Source: an uncultured Thioclava sp.
Lineage (GTDB): Bacteria; Pseudomonadota; Alphaproteobacteria; Rhodobacterales; Rhodobacteraceae
Length of the DNA: 64,000 bases
Direction of reading: 5' to 3'
NCBI RefSeq assembly: GCF_913064665.1
Contig: NZ_CAJYBT010000010.1
Coordinates: forward strand, 45,917 to 109,916
Position numbers and translations under genes: made by a program. Each line of letters begins with the position of its first letter. Position 1 is the first letter of the stretch. The notes under the pieces were generated by a model that was given only the letters and a program-made list of their open reading frames with translations, did no database searches and had not been told where the DNA came from. Shown here piece after piece: positions 37,318-45,826 of this stretch.

Positions 37318-38761
37318 TGCACAGGCCAACTCCGAGCGCAGCCTCGAAGCAGACATCCGCACAGGACGTGCAACCCCCGCTGGAAGCCCCCCGTCCGAGC
37401 GCATTCTGGTGGTTGAAAACGGGGCCTCGATATCCGCGAGTTATAAAACACATCTGGGCAATGTCGGGTTTAAGGTGCACACCGCCGCCACGGCAAGCGA
37501 TGCCATGAGTTTGTTTCGCACCCACCCAATTGAAATCGTGCTGCTGGATCTGATGTTGCCCGACCGTGACGGCGATGATCTGATCCCAGAAATGCTGGCG
37601 TTGCGGGCGGGCACCGCGATTGTGGTGCTTACGGCAGACCGCTCGGTTGATCGCGCGGTCAATGCGATGCGCGCCGGAGCGAAGGACGTGCTGATCAAAC
37701 CGGTGAACGAGCCACGCCTGAGCAGCGCAATCGAGAACGCACGCAGCAGCTATGCGCCGCAAGCCAAGCCACACTACATTGCAGGCGATGCCCTGCCCAG
37801 CGGCTCGTTTATTGGCCAATCGTCACGCATGCAAAAAGTCTATGCTCAGATCCGCTCGGCGGCGCTGTCCGTCGCCCCACTTTTCATCTGGGGTGAAAGC
37901 GGCACGGGCAAGGAACTGTGTGCGCAGGCGATTCACGCGATGGGCGCGCGTGCCAGTGCACCATTCGTCACCCTTGATTGCGGCGCCTTGCCGGCAGATC
38001 GCCTTGATAGCGAATTATTTGGCCATAAACGGGGCGCCTTCCCCGGTGCGCTTTCGGACAAACCCGGCGCCTTGATGAGCGCCAATGGCGGGTCCCTGCT
38101 GCTTGACAATGTGTGCGAACTGGCCCCTGCGGTGCAGACCAAATTGCTGCGGTTTCTGCAAAGCAGTCAGATCAGACCCGTTGGCGCGGAAGAGACAATG
38201 CATGTCGATGTGCGCGTCCTAAGTGCCGCGGCACTGCCCCCGATGGAGGCCGTAAAGCTAGGCCGAATACGCGAAGATCTGGTCTATCGCCTACATGTTT
38301 TGTCCATCGAAATGCCGCCATTGCGAGAGCATCCAGAAGACATCCCAATGATTGCGCGCGCGGTTCTCACGCGGTTCTCGTCTGAAGAGCAGCGCAGTTT
38401 CAAAGATATCAGCGCGGCAGCGCTGGACTGGCTCAAGGCGCATCATTGGCCCGGAAATGTGCGTCAGTTGATGAATGTATTGCGCGCTGCGGTGGTGATG
38501 CATGATGGCGCAGAATTGCACGTCGATATGCTGCCCAATGGGACCGGCCAATACGCCAAACACACTGAGACGGTGGCTCGCACACCGCGCGACAATGACC
38601 GTCCCGCGATGCGAACCCTTGCCGAAATCGAACGCACCGCAATCGAATCTGCCATCGCACGCCATGACGGCTCGATCCCGCGCGCGGCGCAGGAATTGGG
38701 CGTGGCCCCTTCAACGATTTATCGCAAGCGTGACAACTGGCTTAGCAAAAATACGCTTTAG
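37310..38761 (+). CDS. LuxO/NtrC-type response regulator with altered AAA+ motifs
   Basis: A 483-residue protein: receiver (residues 30-145; phosphoacceptor Asp80 in VLLDLMLPD, Thr108, Lys130), AAA+ domain (165-400) and Fis-type helix-turn-helix (440-480, IPRAAQELGVAPSTIYRKR). Walker A GESGTGKE (195-202) is intact, as are IREDLVYRL and WPGNVRQL. But the sigma-54 contact loop reads GAFPGA (242-247) instead of GAFTGA, and Walker B reads LLLDN (263-267) instead of DE. In the receiver the acidic pair reads Glu-Asn. So sigma-54 activation by ATP hydrolysis is doubtful. It is closest in layout to LuxO (QTKLLRF region). Confidence 0.85.
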   Translation: MNNAQANSERSLEADIRTGRATPAGSPPSERILVVENGASISASYKTHLGNVGFKVHTAATASDAMSLFRTHPIEIVLLDLMLPDRDGDDLIPEMLALRAGTAIVVLTADRSVDRAVNAMRAGAKDVLIKPVNEPRLSSAIENARSSYAPQAKPHYIAGDALPSGSFIGQSSRMQKVYAQIRSAALSVAPLFIWGESGTGKELCAQAIHAMGARASAPFVTLDCGALPADRLDSELFGHKRGAFPGALSDKPGALMSANGGSLLLDNVCELAPAVQTKLLRFLQSSQIRPVGAEETMHVDVRVLSAAALPPMEAVKLGRIREDLVYRLHVLSIEMPPLREHPEDIPMIARAVLTRFSSEEQRSFKDISAAALDWLKAHHWPGNVRQLMNVLRAAVVMHDGAELHVDMLPNGTGQYAKHTETVARTPRDNDRPAMRTLAEIERTAIESAIARHDGSIPRAAQELGVAPSTIYRKRDNWLSKNTL

Positions 38762-38766
38762 GGCAG

Positions 38767-39528
38767 TCAGGCGAACTGCTCGCGCATCAGGCGTTCTTCC
38801 AACCCGTGCCCCGGGTCGAACAGAATGTGATGCGCGATCTCGGGCTCGGAGCGGATCTCGACCCATTTCACCGGCTTGACCGAGCGTGAATCCGCATCCG
38901 CCATGACCGGGCGTTTGTCAGATTCCAGCACGTCAAAGCGCACCAAGGCAGACGAGGGCAGGATCGCACCTTGCCAGCGCCGGGGCCGGAAACTGGCGAT
39001 CCCCGTCAACGCCAGCACATCCGAGCCAATCGGCAGGATCGGCCCGTGCGCCGAGAAATTATACGCAGTCGATCCGGCAGGCGTCGAGACGATCGCCCCG
39101 TCGCAGACCAGCTCCTCCAGCCGCACCTTGCCATTGATCGAGATCCGCAGCTTGGCCGCTTGCGGACCCGCGCGCAGCAGCGAGACCTCGTTGATCGCAA
39201 GCGCCTCGTGCAGCACGCCATCCTCAGTTTCGGCCTTCATCGAGAGCGGATTGATCACGGCCTCTTCGGCAGCGGCCAGCCGTTCAGGCAGGTCGCTGGG
39301 CACATAATCGTTCATCAAGAACCCGACCGTGCCGCGATTCATCCCGTAAACCGGCAGGCCCGTGCCCTCATGCAGGCATTGCAGCATGAACCCATCGCCC
39401 CCAAGCGCCACGATCACATCGGCCGCATAGCGCGGCACTTGCCCGTAGCGATCGCTCAGATCAGCAAGCGCGGCTTGCGCCGACTCACTGGATGAAGCGG
39501 CAAAATGGATATGCGTCAAAGGGCTCAC
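38767..39528 (-). CDS. nadK: NAD kinase
   Basis: Phosphorylates NAD to NADP. The 253-residue protein has the diacylglycerol-kinase-like GGDG motif ([16 protein letters not shown] near residue 42), [14 protein letters not shown] and the conserved [23 protein letters not shown]. It starts at a GTG ([12 protein letters not shown] follows), which gives the usual length; no convincing ATG exists nearby. It is convergent with the regulator gene, with only five bases between stops, and divergent from glyA. Confidence 0.94.
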   Translation of the reverse strand: MSPLTHIHFAASSSESAQAALADLSDRYGQVPRYAADVIVALGGDGFMLQCLHEGTGLPVYGMNRGTVGFLMNDYVPSDLPERLAAAEEAVINPLSMKAETEDGVLHEALAINEVSLLRAGPQAAKLRISINGKVRLEELVCDGAIVSTPAGSTAYNFSAHGPILPIGSDVLALTGIASFRPRRWQGAILPSSALVRFDVLESDKRPVMADADSRSVKPVKWVEIRSEPEIAHHILFDPGHGLEERLMREQFA

Positions 39529-39692
39529 AGCGCACCGTTTCCTCTCAGTCTTACAAGGTGTTGCAAGCGTATGGGCGAAAGACAAGCACCAATCACCCGG
39601 CAAAAAAGCCGATTTGCGCGTTTGCCCGCTTCCGGCTCAACAAAAACTGCGTTAAACGAGCGCCAACACCGGATATTTGCGAGGAGTTCCCT

Positions 39693-40985
39693 ATGACCGA
39701 GCAACGCGACGCTGGCTTTTTCACCGAAAGCCTCGCCACCCGTGACCCCGAGCTTTACGCTTCGATCACAGACGAGCTGGGTCGCCAGCGCGACGAGATC
39801 GAGCTGATCGCCTCTGAAAACATCGTCTCCGCGGCGGTGATGGAGGCCCAAGGCTCGGTGTTGACGAATAAATATGCCGAAGGCTATCCGGGTCGTCGCT
39901 ATTACGGCGGCTGCCAATATGTCGACGTGGCGGAAAACCTGGCGATCGACCGGGCCAAGGCGCTGTTCGACTGTGAGTTCGCCAATGTGCAGCCCAATTC
40001 TGGATCGCAGGCCAACCAGGGCGTGTTCACCGCCCTTCTCAAGCCCGGCGATACCATTTTGGGCATGAGCCTTGATGCAGGTGGTCACCTGACCCACGGT
40101 GCCAAGCCCAACCAATCGGGCAAATGGTTCAACGCGATCCAATACGGTGTGCGCAAGCAAGACAGCCTGCTCGATTACGAACAGGTGCGCGAGTTGGCGC
40201 TGGAACATAAGCCCAAGCTGATCATCGCTGGCGGCTCTGCCATCCCACGCCAGATCGACTTTGCCAAATTCCGCGAGATCGCGGATGAGGTGGGCGCCTA
40301 TCTGATGGTCGACATGGCGCATTTCGCAGGGCTCGTGGCGGGCGGTCAGCACCCCTCGCCCTTCCCCTATGCTGATGTCGCGACCACCACGACGCACAAA
40401 ACCCTGCGCGGTCCGCGCGGCGGCATGATCCTGACCAATAACGAAGAGATCGCCAAGAAAGTGAACTCGGCGATCTTCCCCGGCATTCAGGGCGGTCCCT
40501 TGATGCATGTGATCGCGGCCAAAGCCGTCGCCTTTGGCGAGGCGCAGCGCCCCGAGTTCAAGGTCTATGCCGATCAGGTCGTCAAAAACGCCAAGGCGCT
40601 GGCCGATGAGCTGATGAAGGGCGGTCTTGATATCGTCACCGGCGGCACGGACACCCATGTGATGCTGGTCGATCTGCGCCCCAAAGGCGTCAAAGGCAAC
40701 GCCACCGAAAAAGCCCTCGGGCGCGCCCATATCACCTGCAACAAGAACGGCATCCCGTTTGATCCCGAAAAGCCGATGGTCACCTCGGGCGTGCGGCTGG
40801 GCACCCCGGCGGGTACCACGCGCGGCTTTGCCGAAGACGAGTTCCGCGAAATCGGGCGTCTGATCGTTGAAGTGGTCGATGGTCTGGCCGCCAACGGCGA
40901 AGACGGCAACACCGAAGTCGAGGCCGAGGTGCGCGCCAAGGTCGCCACACTTTGCGCGCGCTTCCCGCTTTATCCCAATCTGTGA
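39693..40985 (+). CDS. glyA: Serine hydroxymethyltransferase
   Basis: PLP enzyme interconverting serine and glycine with tetrahydrofolate, the main source of one-carbon units. The 430-residue protein has [20 protein letters not shown], the [14 protein letters not shown] segment, the cofactor Asp/His region [13 protein letters not shown] and the PLP-binding Lys in [14 protein letters not shown] near residue 230. GAGGAG precedes ATG 39693; the frame is open upstream but without a start signal. No glycine riboswitch was seen. A strong terminator follows. Confidence 0.97.
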   Translation: MTEQRDAGFFTESLATRDPELYASITDELGRQRDEIELIASENIVSAAVMEAQGSVLTNKYAEGYPGRRYYGGCQYVDVAENLAIDRAKALFDCEFANVQPNSGSQANQGVFTALLKPGDTILGMSLDAGGHLTHGAKPNQSGKWFNAIQYGVRKQDSLLDYEQVRELALEHKPKLIIAGGSAIPRQIDFAKFREIADEVGAYLMVDMAHFAGLVAGGQHPSPFPYADVATTTTHKTLRGPRGGMILTNNEEIAKKVNSAIFPGIQGGPLMHVIAAKAVAFGEAQRPEFKVYADQVVKNAKALADELMKGGLDIVTGGTDTHVMLVDLRPKGVKGNATEKALGRAHITCNKNGIPFDPEKPMVTSGVRLGTPAGTTRGFAEDEFREIGRLIVEVVDGLAANGEDGNTEVEAEVRAKVATLCARFPLYPNL

Positions 40986-41004
40986 TCTGATCCAGATCGC
41001 GCAG

Positions 41005-41033
41005 AAGGCCCCCGGTTTCGGGGGCCTTTTTGT
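41005..41033 (+). terminator. Terminator of glyA
   Basis: AAGGCCCCCG-GTTT-CGGGGGCCTTTTT, 20 bases after the stop; textbook rho-independent terminator, also placed at the end of the convergent minus-strand gene. Confidence 0.92.
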
Positions 41034-41039
41034 TTGGCC

Positions 41040-41414
41040 CTAGCTGGTGAGCAACCACATCGCGCCAAAGATCATTCCGCCCACCACGATCACAATGAAG
41101 GCGACCGAACTACCAAAGGTCAGGGCGGCGGCGCGAAGACGCTCGTCCGCGCCCAAGGGCTCCAGATAGCGGATGCAGGTCGCAAACGCCGCCTCAAGCG
41201 CGCGCGCATCCAGTTGACGCGCCTGCTTGGGGGATTGCGCCAAACGTTCCGCCTGCGCCAGCTCTAGCGCGGCACGGCGCACCTTACGCGGCAGCGCACG
41301 GGCACGATGCGCCACCCGCGCCTCAAGCCCCGCCCCTTTCGCCCCCAATCGCAGCGCCAGCAGGCGTGACACCTGCGCGGCCCTTTGGGTGATCTGCTCT
41401 GGCCCCATACCCAT
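41040..41414 (-). CDS. Small tail-anchored hypothetical protein
   Basis: A 124-residue protein rich in Ala, Arg and Leu. Residues 1-90 are predicted helical and basic (many Arg-Ala repeats such as RAAQVSRLLALRLGAK and RARALPRKVRRAALELAQAERL), and the C-terminus is one membrane helix (SVAFIVIVVGGMIFGAMWLL). This is a tail-anchored topology. Similar proteins are common in Rhodobacterales with no known role. It faces away from the hydrolase gene at 41534. Confidence 0.75.
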   Translation of the reverse strand: MGMGPEQITQRAAQVSRLLALRLGAKGAGLEARVAHRARALPRKVRRAALELAQAERLAQSPKQARQLDARALEAAFATCIRYLEPLGADERLRAAALTFGSSVAFIVIVVGGMIFGAMWLLTS

Positions 41415-41533
41415 CCCTCACACTTGCCTGCGCACGCTATCCACGCAGAAAGCACCGCGCAAGCCACCCGCCACGCGAGATTTTCACATTTCCGCACTGG
41501 TCGCCCGCCTCTGCGCGCCCTAGGTTAATCAGC

Positions 41534-42307
41534 ATGTTGAACACTCTCATTCATGGCGCTCAAACCGATGCGCCCCCGCTGATCATCGCGCCCGGCCTCT
41601 TCGGATCGGCGCGCAACTGGACTGCAATTGCCAAACAGCTTGGCCGGCAGCGCCAAGTCATCGCGCTGGACATGCGCAATCATGGCGACAGCTTCTGGGA
41701 TGACGATCACAGCTACCCGGCAATGGCTGACGATATTGCCGAGGTGATCAAGGCCCATGGCGGGAAAGCCGATGTGCTGGGTCACTCGATGGGGGGCAAG
41801 ACAGCGATGATGCTGGCGCTCAACCACCCCGATCTGGTGCGCCGCCTGATCGTGGCCGACATCGCCCCGAAATCCTACGAACATGGCGACAGCCATGGCG
41901 CGCTGATCGAGGCGATGCAGGCACTGCCTCTCGACGAGCTCGACACACGCTCCGAGGCGGACAGGCAACTGGGCGTGCAGATCCAAGACCCCGGCACCCG
42001 GGCGTTTTTGCTGCAATCGCTAAGCCTGCGCGACGGCCCTGTGCATTGGAAATTCAACCTGCGCGCACTGAAAGACAACCTGCCTGCAATCCTGAACTGG
42101 CCCGAGACAGCGCTTGGCGCCACGTTCGACGGCCCTGCGCTGTTCCTGTCTGGGGCGAACTCGCATTATGTTGCGCCAAGCGATCATGAACTGATCCGCG
42201 CGCTCTTTCCGCAAGCGGAGTTTGTGGAGCTTGAAAACGCGGGCCACTGGCTTCATGCCGAGCGCCCGCGCGAAGTTGAGGCAGAGGTGGCGCAGTTTCT
42301 GAGCTAG
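41534..42307 (+). CDS. Alpha/beta-hydrolase (YbfF-like esterase)
   Basis: A 257-residue soluble esterase. The nucleophile elbow is GHSMGGKTAM near residue 92, the oxyanion strand is APGLFGSARNWTAI, and the catalytic His is in NAGHWLHAERP near the C-terminus, with an Asp in the FLSGANSHYV region. RNHGDSF is typical of the YbfF acyl-CoA thioesterase/esterase group. Physiological substrate is unknown. It is the only gene on its transcript, convergent with cytochrome b561. Confidence 0.88.
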   Translation: MLNTLIHGAQTDAPPLIIAPGLFGSARNWTAIAKQLGRQRQVIALDMRNHGDSFWDDDHSYPAMADDIAEVIKAHGGKADVLGHSMGGKTAMMLALNHPDLVRRLIVADIAPKSYEHGDSHGALIEAMQALPLDELDTRSEADRQLGVQIQDPGTRAFLLQSLSLRDGPVHWKFNLRALKDNLPAILNWPETALGATFDGPALFLSGANSHYVAPSDHELIRALFPQAEFVELENAGHWLHAERPREVEAEVAQFLS

Positions 42308-42331
42308 GCCGGAAACTGCGCCGCACGCGCG

Positions 42332-42823
42332 TCAGTCGACCGACTTCATCATCCTGCGCAGCAGGTGATCTTTCAGGTAATACTGGTGATACAGCGCCGC
42401 CACGACATGCAATCCCGCGATGATCAAAAGCCCGGTCGTCAGCGCCGAATGCACCTCTGCCATCCAGCGGAGTGTGTAGTAATACGCAATCCCCCCTGTG
42501 ATCGGCAGCAAGAACAGCGTCGCATAAAGCAGCCAATGGATCACCTTGGCCCCGAACCGCATCAGCTCAGGGTCGTCATGCGGCGGCTCGGGCGCACCAT
42601 GCGTCGCGCGCAAGACCAGCCGCCACGCTGCGAGGATGAGAATCACGACCCCGATCACGATATGTAGATAGGTCAGGAAATCGGTGGAAACCGGCACCCC
42701 CTTCACTTGCGAATAAAACGTGTGCCCCATCCCGTCATTGAGTAAGAATTGCGGGATGAGCAACAAAACGACCAGCCAGTGCAGGCCGATTTGCGTTCTG
42801 GAGTAACCGGGTGCGTTGGACAT
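42332..42823 (-). CDS. Cytochrome b561
   Basis: A 163-residue, four-helix membrane di-heme cytochrome that passes electrons from the quinone pool. Likely heme ligands are His in QIGLHWLVVLLL (helix 1), TYLHIVIGVVI (helix 2), VIHWLLYATLF (helix 3) and AEVHSALTTGLLIIAGLHVVAALYH (helix 4). Start 42823 follows GAGAGG; an upstream Met would add nine residues. It is similar in length to E. coli CybB. Neighbouring genes are small membrane proteins transcribed in the same direction. Confidence 0.93.
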   Translation of the reverse strand: MSNAPGYSRTQIGLHWLVVLLLIPQFLLNDGMGHTFYSQVKGVPVSTDFLTYLHIVIGVVILILAAWRLVLRATHGAPEPPHDDPELMRFGAKVIHWLLYATLFLLPITGGIAYYYTLRWMAEVHSALTTGLLIIAGLHVVAALYHQYYLKDHLLRRMMKSVD

Positions 42824-42923
42824 AAAACCTCTCGCGGATGAGTCAGACAAAGCGCGGCGCGCTAAACGTTACAATGAACGAATAGCCGCTGCAGTTCCGT
42901 CTGTCACTTTCGCAAGTGAGCGA

Positions 42924-43106
42924 TCACATGTTCTCGTCGATCTGTTTGGACACAAACCAAGCAATTGGCAGCGCTACGATAAAACCAATCACCGCCGAGG
43001 CAATAATGGCGCGCGATGTGAACATATTCATGGTCAGCGCGGCAATGATCAAGATTCCTGCAAGTGTCGGTCCAGTGAGCGAATAGATGATGGCGAACAG
43101 ACGCAT
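42924..43106 (-). CDS. Small two-helix membrane protein
   Basis: A 60-residue protein beginning MRLFAIIYSLTGPTLAG, with two membrane helices (about 5-28 and 34-52, AIIASAVIGFIVALPIAWFVS) and a charged KQIDEN tail. Relatives in Rhodobacterales are often labelled CTP synthetase, which is an annotation error given the size. GGAG lies seven bases before the ATG; the longer frame to 43130 lacks such a site. Function unknown. Confidence 0.75.
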   Translation of the reverse strand: MRLFAIIYSLTGPTLAGILIIAALTMNMFTSRAIIASAVIGFIVALPIAWFVSKQIDENM

Positions 43107-43216
43107 GTCGTTTCTCCGTGAGCGATACATTTCATCGCAGACATGACCACGTTCACAGAGTCGTTACCTTGATCCGAGTCAAGTTCCGGGTGCGTTTTCT
43201 GCGTCAGGGCGACGCA

Positions 43217-43534
43217 TCAACAACTCAGCTGAAAGCGCGCCTCGCCGGTGTCGCCCGGCAAGGAAGGCGAGCGATGGAGCCCCCCTGCCGGCCCGGCCAC
43301 CTTGCACCCCGATGCCGTTTCCGCCGCGCGGATCATCAGCGGCGGCACCCGGTCACGCTCGGAGCGCGACAGATAGCCCAGCCGGATCACCTCGGCCTTG
43401 TCGGCCTTGACGAAAACGGTGAAATCGATCCCGTCCAGCGTCAGATCGTGGCGGATCGCGCCGAAGAATTGCGGCGCAGGCGAGGCACCACAACCGATCA
43501 ACAAGAGGCAGCTCAGAAGAAGATGTCTTGACAT
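43217..43534 (-). CDS. Small lipoprotein
   Basis: A 105-residue predicted lipoprotein: MSRHLLLSCLLLIGC gives a lipobox (LLIGC) with Cys15. The mature part has a strand-rich pattern (DLTLDGIDFTVFVKADKAEVIRLGYL), then SERDRVPPLMIRAAETASGCKV, and ends in Cys, giving two cysteines that could pair. The family is not recognised. The ribosome-binding site (GGAG) lies inside the 3' arm of a strong terminator-like hairpin that ends two bases before the ATG, which suggests control of its translation or transcription. Confidence 0.75.
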   Translation of the reverse strand: MSRHLLLSCLLLIGCGASPAPQFFGAIRHDLTLDGIDFTVFVKADKAEVIRLGYLSRSERDRVPPLMIRAAETASGCKVAGPAGGLHRSPSLPGDTGEARFQLSC

Positions 43535-43569
43535 AAAAAGGCTCCGGGGAGGGACAACCCGGAGCCTTT
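43535..43569 (-). promoter_or_regulatory. Terminator-like hairpin enclosing the ribosome-binding site
   Basis: On the minus strand AAAGGCTCCGGG and CCCGGAGCCTTT form a 12-bp stem with a nine-base loop, followed by TT and then the lipoprotein ATG. The Shine-Dalgarno GGAG is in the 3' arm. It is either the terminator of the gene at 43874 or an attenuator/translation switch for the lipoprotein gene. Confidence 0.7.
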
Positions 43570-43661
43570 CAGAGCTTGGTTAACATAGGGTTAACCTACT
43601 CGGGTAGTGTCGCGCGCTTCCCACGGGGACGACGCAGGATCACGCGGGGATTCTGACATCC

Positions 43662-43874
43662 CTAAACGTGAGAGGGAGGCCAGAATGGATCGGATCTTTT
43701 GATGGCGCGCTCTGTCCACGTTCCCGCAGGACCGCCCAGAACCACACCGGCAAGCACCGCCAGCGCGAAACCCTGCCAAATAAAGATCCCAAAGCTCAGC
43801 GCCGCTATGATCACCACGCCGGCAATGCAAATCCCCCAAATCAGGGACAACAGAATGCGCAGCGGAGTCTTCAT
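43662..43874 (-). CDS. Small two-helix membrane protein
   Basis: A 70-residue protein: MKTPLRILLSLIWGICIAGVV and FGIFIWQGFALAVLAGVVLGG are two membrane helices, joined by a short turn, with a polar C-terminus (GTWTERAIKRSDPFW). AGAGG lies six bases before the ATG at 43874; the frame continues 34 codons upstream without a start signal. Family unknown. It is divergent from the entericidin gene. Confidence 0.7.
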   Translation of the reverse strand: MKTPLRILLSLIWGICIAGVVIIAALSFGIFIWQGFALAVLAGVVLGGPAGTWTERAIKRSDPFWPPSHV

Positions 43875-43987
43875 CACGTGCCTCTTGAGCTTGTGTTCAC
43901 CGGCTAAACGTCGATTAATGAATTCGGTTCCGGGGAACCGTAATTTTTTTCGCACGTTCGGCTGTATAGCCTTCAAAGGAGAGCACT

Positions 43988-44128
43988 ATGATGAGTTCGG
44001 TTAAACTGTCTGGCGTGATGCTGCTGGCGCTTCTGGGTCTTGCGGCCTGCAACACCGTGCAGGGCGCTGGTCAAGACCTGTCGGTCGCAGGCAATACCAT
44101 TGCCAGCGAAGCACAGCAGGCGAAGTAA
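43988..44128 (+). CDS. Entericidin-type small lipoprotein
   Basis: A 46-residue lipoprotein (two adjacent ATGs at 43988 and 43991). The signal peptide SGVMLLALLGLAAC has a LAAC lipobox, and the mature part NTVQGAGQDLSVAGNTIASEAQQAK matches entericidin A/B (the NT-GxGxDxxxxG-I pattern). In E. coli these are bacteriolytic or stress-related lipoproteins; in alphaproteobacteria the role is unclear. AAAGGAG precedes it and a strong terminator follows 9 bases after the stop, so it is an independent transcript. Confidence 0.88.
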   Translation: MMSSVKLSGVMLLALLGLAACNTVQGAGQDLSVAGNTIASEAQQAK

Positions 44129-44137
44129 CGCCCCAGA

Positions 44138-44164
44138 AGGCCCCGGGTACACCGGGGCCTTTTT
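44138..44164 (+). terminator. Terminator of the entericidin gene
   Basis: AGGCCCCGG-GTACA-CCGGGGCCT followed by TTTTT; strong, and also lies at the end of the convergent phnA-like gene. Confidence 0.88.
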
Positions 44165-44174
44165 TCATCTGCCG

Positions 44175-44681
44175 TTATTTCTTTTTGACGAATTCAGTCA
44201 GGATCACGATGCGCTGACCCTCGACCCGGCCCTCGATATGGCCCGCATTATCGGCCACCAACGAGATCCCCCGCACCGCCGTGCCACGCTTGGCCGTAAA
44301 GCCCGCGCCCTTGACCGGCAGATCCTTGATCAGCACGACCGTATCGCCACGCGCCAGCAACGCCCCGTTGGAATCGCGATGCTCCAACGTGGTTTCGACG
44401 TTGTCGACCCAAGCGCGCGTCTCGTCATCAAGATACATCTGATCGGCGAGATCATTCGCCCAAACCTCGTCAATGCGCCCCAGCATCCGTGCCGCGAGCA
44501 CCTGCACGGCAGGCTCTTCTGACCAGATCGCCCCCGCCAAGCCGCGCCAATGGGCCGGATCGGGCGTGCCCTCGATCTGCTCGGCACAGGTGGCGCAGAT
44601 CGCCGCCGTTGCGCCCTCGGGGCCGCCGGAGACGGGATAGTCTTGGAGCGGGGCGTCAGAGGCGCAAAGCGGGCAGGTCAT
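44175..44681 (-). CDS. PhnA/YjdM-family zinc-ribbon protein
   Basis: A 168-residue protein. Two CxxC pairs near the N-terminus (CPLCASD and CATCAEQ) form a zinc ribbon, and the C-terminal PhnA domain has VVLIKDLPVKGAGFTAKRGTAVRGISLVAD, the KOW-like segment of the family. It is longer than E. coli PhnA because of a helical insert (residues 45-105). Despite the name, no phosphonate enzyme activity is established. AAAGGACC lies before ATG 44681. Confidence 0.87.
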   Translation of the reverse strand: MTCPLCASDAPLQDYPVSGGPEGATAAICATCAEQIEGTPDPAHWRGLAGAIWSEEPAVQVLAARMLGRIDEVWANDLADQMYLDDETRAWVDNVETTLEHRDSNGALLARGDTVVLIKDLPVKGAGFTAKRGTAVRGISLVADNAGHIEGRVEGQRIVILTEFVKKK

Positions 44682-44821
44682 GGGCGGTCCTTTGGGTATG
44701 GGGTTTGGGGTTGGGGTTGGAGAGGGCAATTAGCTCGATACATGCCCGCAATCAGACATCTTGACTCTGCGGCAACCCCAATCAATCTAGTATGCATGTA
44801 TTAACCACCGGATATTCAATC

Positions 44822-45124
44822 ATGCAACATAGAGAAAGAGACATCCGTAGAGAGGCTCTTAAGGAACTCCTCGCGAAACCCGGTCACACGCTGACGACTT
44901 CCGAGCTTATAGAGCGCCTCCAAAATCGATTGGGTCCATCTGGCCACGATGCAGAAATAGCAATCAATCGCAGTGATACATATTTTTCTCAGAAAGTTCG
45001 AAACTTGGTTTGCCATCGAAATCAAGGCACTGGACTGCAAGCTAGAGGATTGGCAGACTATGACTCGAGTAACGAAAGCTGGACGTTGACCAAGCTCGGC
45101 CGTCGGGAAGCCGCAAGGCTCTAA
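44822..45124 (+). CDS. Winged-helix-like small protein
   Basis: A 100-residue protein of visibly lower GC than its neighbours. RDIRREALKELLAK, then TTSELIERLQNRL, then SDTYFSQKVRNLVCHRN and a C-terminal SWTLTKLGRREA suggest a winged helix: the W-x-LT-x-x-G-R ending is common in restriction-associated winged domains such as Mrr N-terminal regions. An ATG at 44792 would add ten residues. Its last four bases overlap, tail to tail, the stop of the methyltransferase gene on the other strand. It could be a regulator or specificity partner of that methyltransferase; that is inference. Confidence 0.6.
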   Translation: MQHRERDIRREALKELLAKPGHTLTTSELIERLQNRLGPSGHDAEIAINRSDTYFSQKVRNLVCHRNQGTGLQARGLADYDSSNESWTLTKLGRREAARL

Positions 45125-45708
45125 GAAAATTTAGCTTTCAATCCGGACGGCAACCAGTCCAATTTCGTTTCCCCGTCAGATGCGCGGTCCCATACAAACC
45201 AAGCATATGCGGTCGTACCGGACCCTTTACGACTCGCGCCGGCTGGATAGAAAGTAATGCGTTCACTGAATACCCAAACTCTTGCCGGGGGGTATATCTT
45301 AAAAATACTATTCTGCCGCTTCGCGCCCTCGAGAAACGCTAGTCGCAATAGAAGCGCGGTTTTCTTTCGGACTGATGCTTGCGCTTTGTGCACGAAATCT
45401 TCCGCGCTATGGAATGGAGGATTGGTGACAATGTTGTCGGCCCGGCGATCTGACAACATAAAATCCGTTCCAGCCTCACCATAACCTCTATCATATAGAT
45501 CACTACTATACACGCTCTCGCAGTATTCGTTTGCGACCTGAGCCATAGCACCATCACCGCAGGCACATTCCCAAACTTCGCCATCGAACTTCTCAACCTG
45601 AAACAACGCGTGGGTGGCCCATTTAGGTGTTGGATAGAAGTCCGGTCCCTCCAAATCTGCTATGCGTTTCATCGTTGGCTGCGGTGCTAGCAAAAATCTT
45701 TGGTTCAT
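45121..45708 (-). CDS. Putative DNA N6-adenine methyltransferase (phage/orphan type)
   Basis: A 195-residue class I SAM-dependent methyltransferase. YPTPKWATHALF is typical of phage adenine methylases; motif I is VWECACGDGAMAQ (residues 45-57); the acidic SDLYDRGYGE follows; motif IV is TNPPFHSAEDF (95-105), the NPPF of amino-methyltransferases. AGGA precedes the ATG. It is more AT-rich than the flanking genes, and no cognate nuclease is seen, so it is probably a horizontally acquired orphan enzyme. Its tail overlaps the winged-helix gene by four bases. Confidence 0.8.
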   Translation of the reverse strand: MNQRFLLAPQPTMKRIADLEGPDFYPTPKWATHALFQVEKFDGEVWECACGDGAMAQVANEYCESVYSSDLYDRGYGEAGTDFMLSDRRADNIVTNPPFHSAEDFVHKAQASVRKKTALLLRLAFLEGAKRQNSIFKIYPPARVWVFSERITFYPAGASRKGSGTTAYAWFVWDRASDGETKLDWLPSGLKAKFS

Positions 45709-45826
45709 TTGTTATCCTGCTCTTTTTCAACAGAGTCTTCTATGCAGGCCAATTGCACAAGTCGCTTGTGAATCTAAACAGTTAATCGCCACCCAGCCCT
45801 CGGCATAGCCTCGGGCGTTCGACACT

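Noticed and set aside
39492..39692. N-terminal extension of glyA (open frame upstream)
   Set aside because: The extra 67 codons are not in the conserved protein and overlap the nadK start; GAGGAG and length fix the start at 39693.
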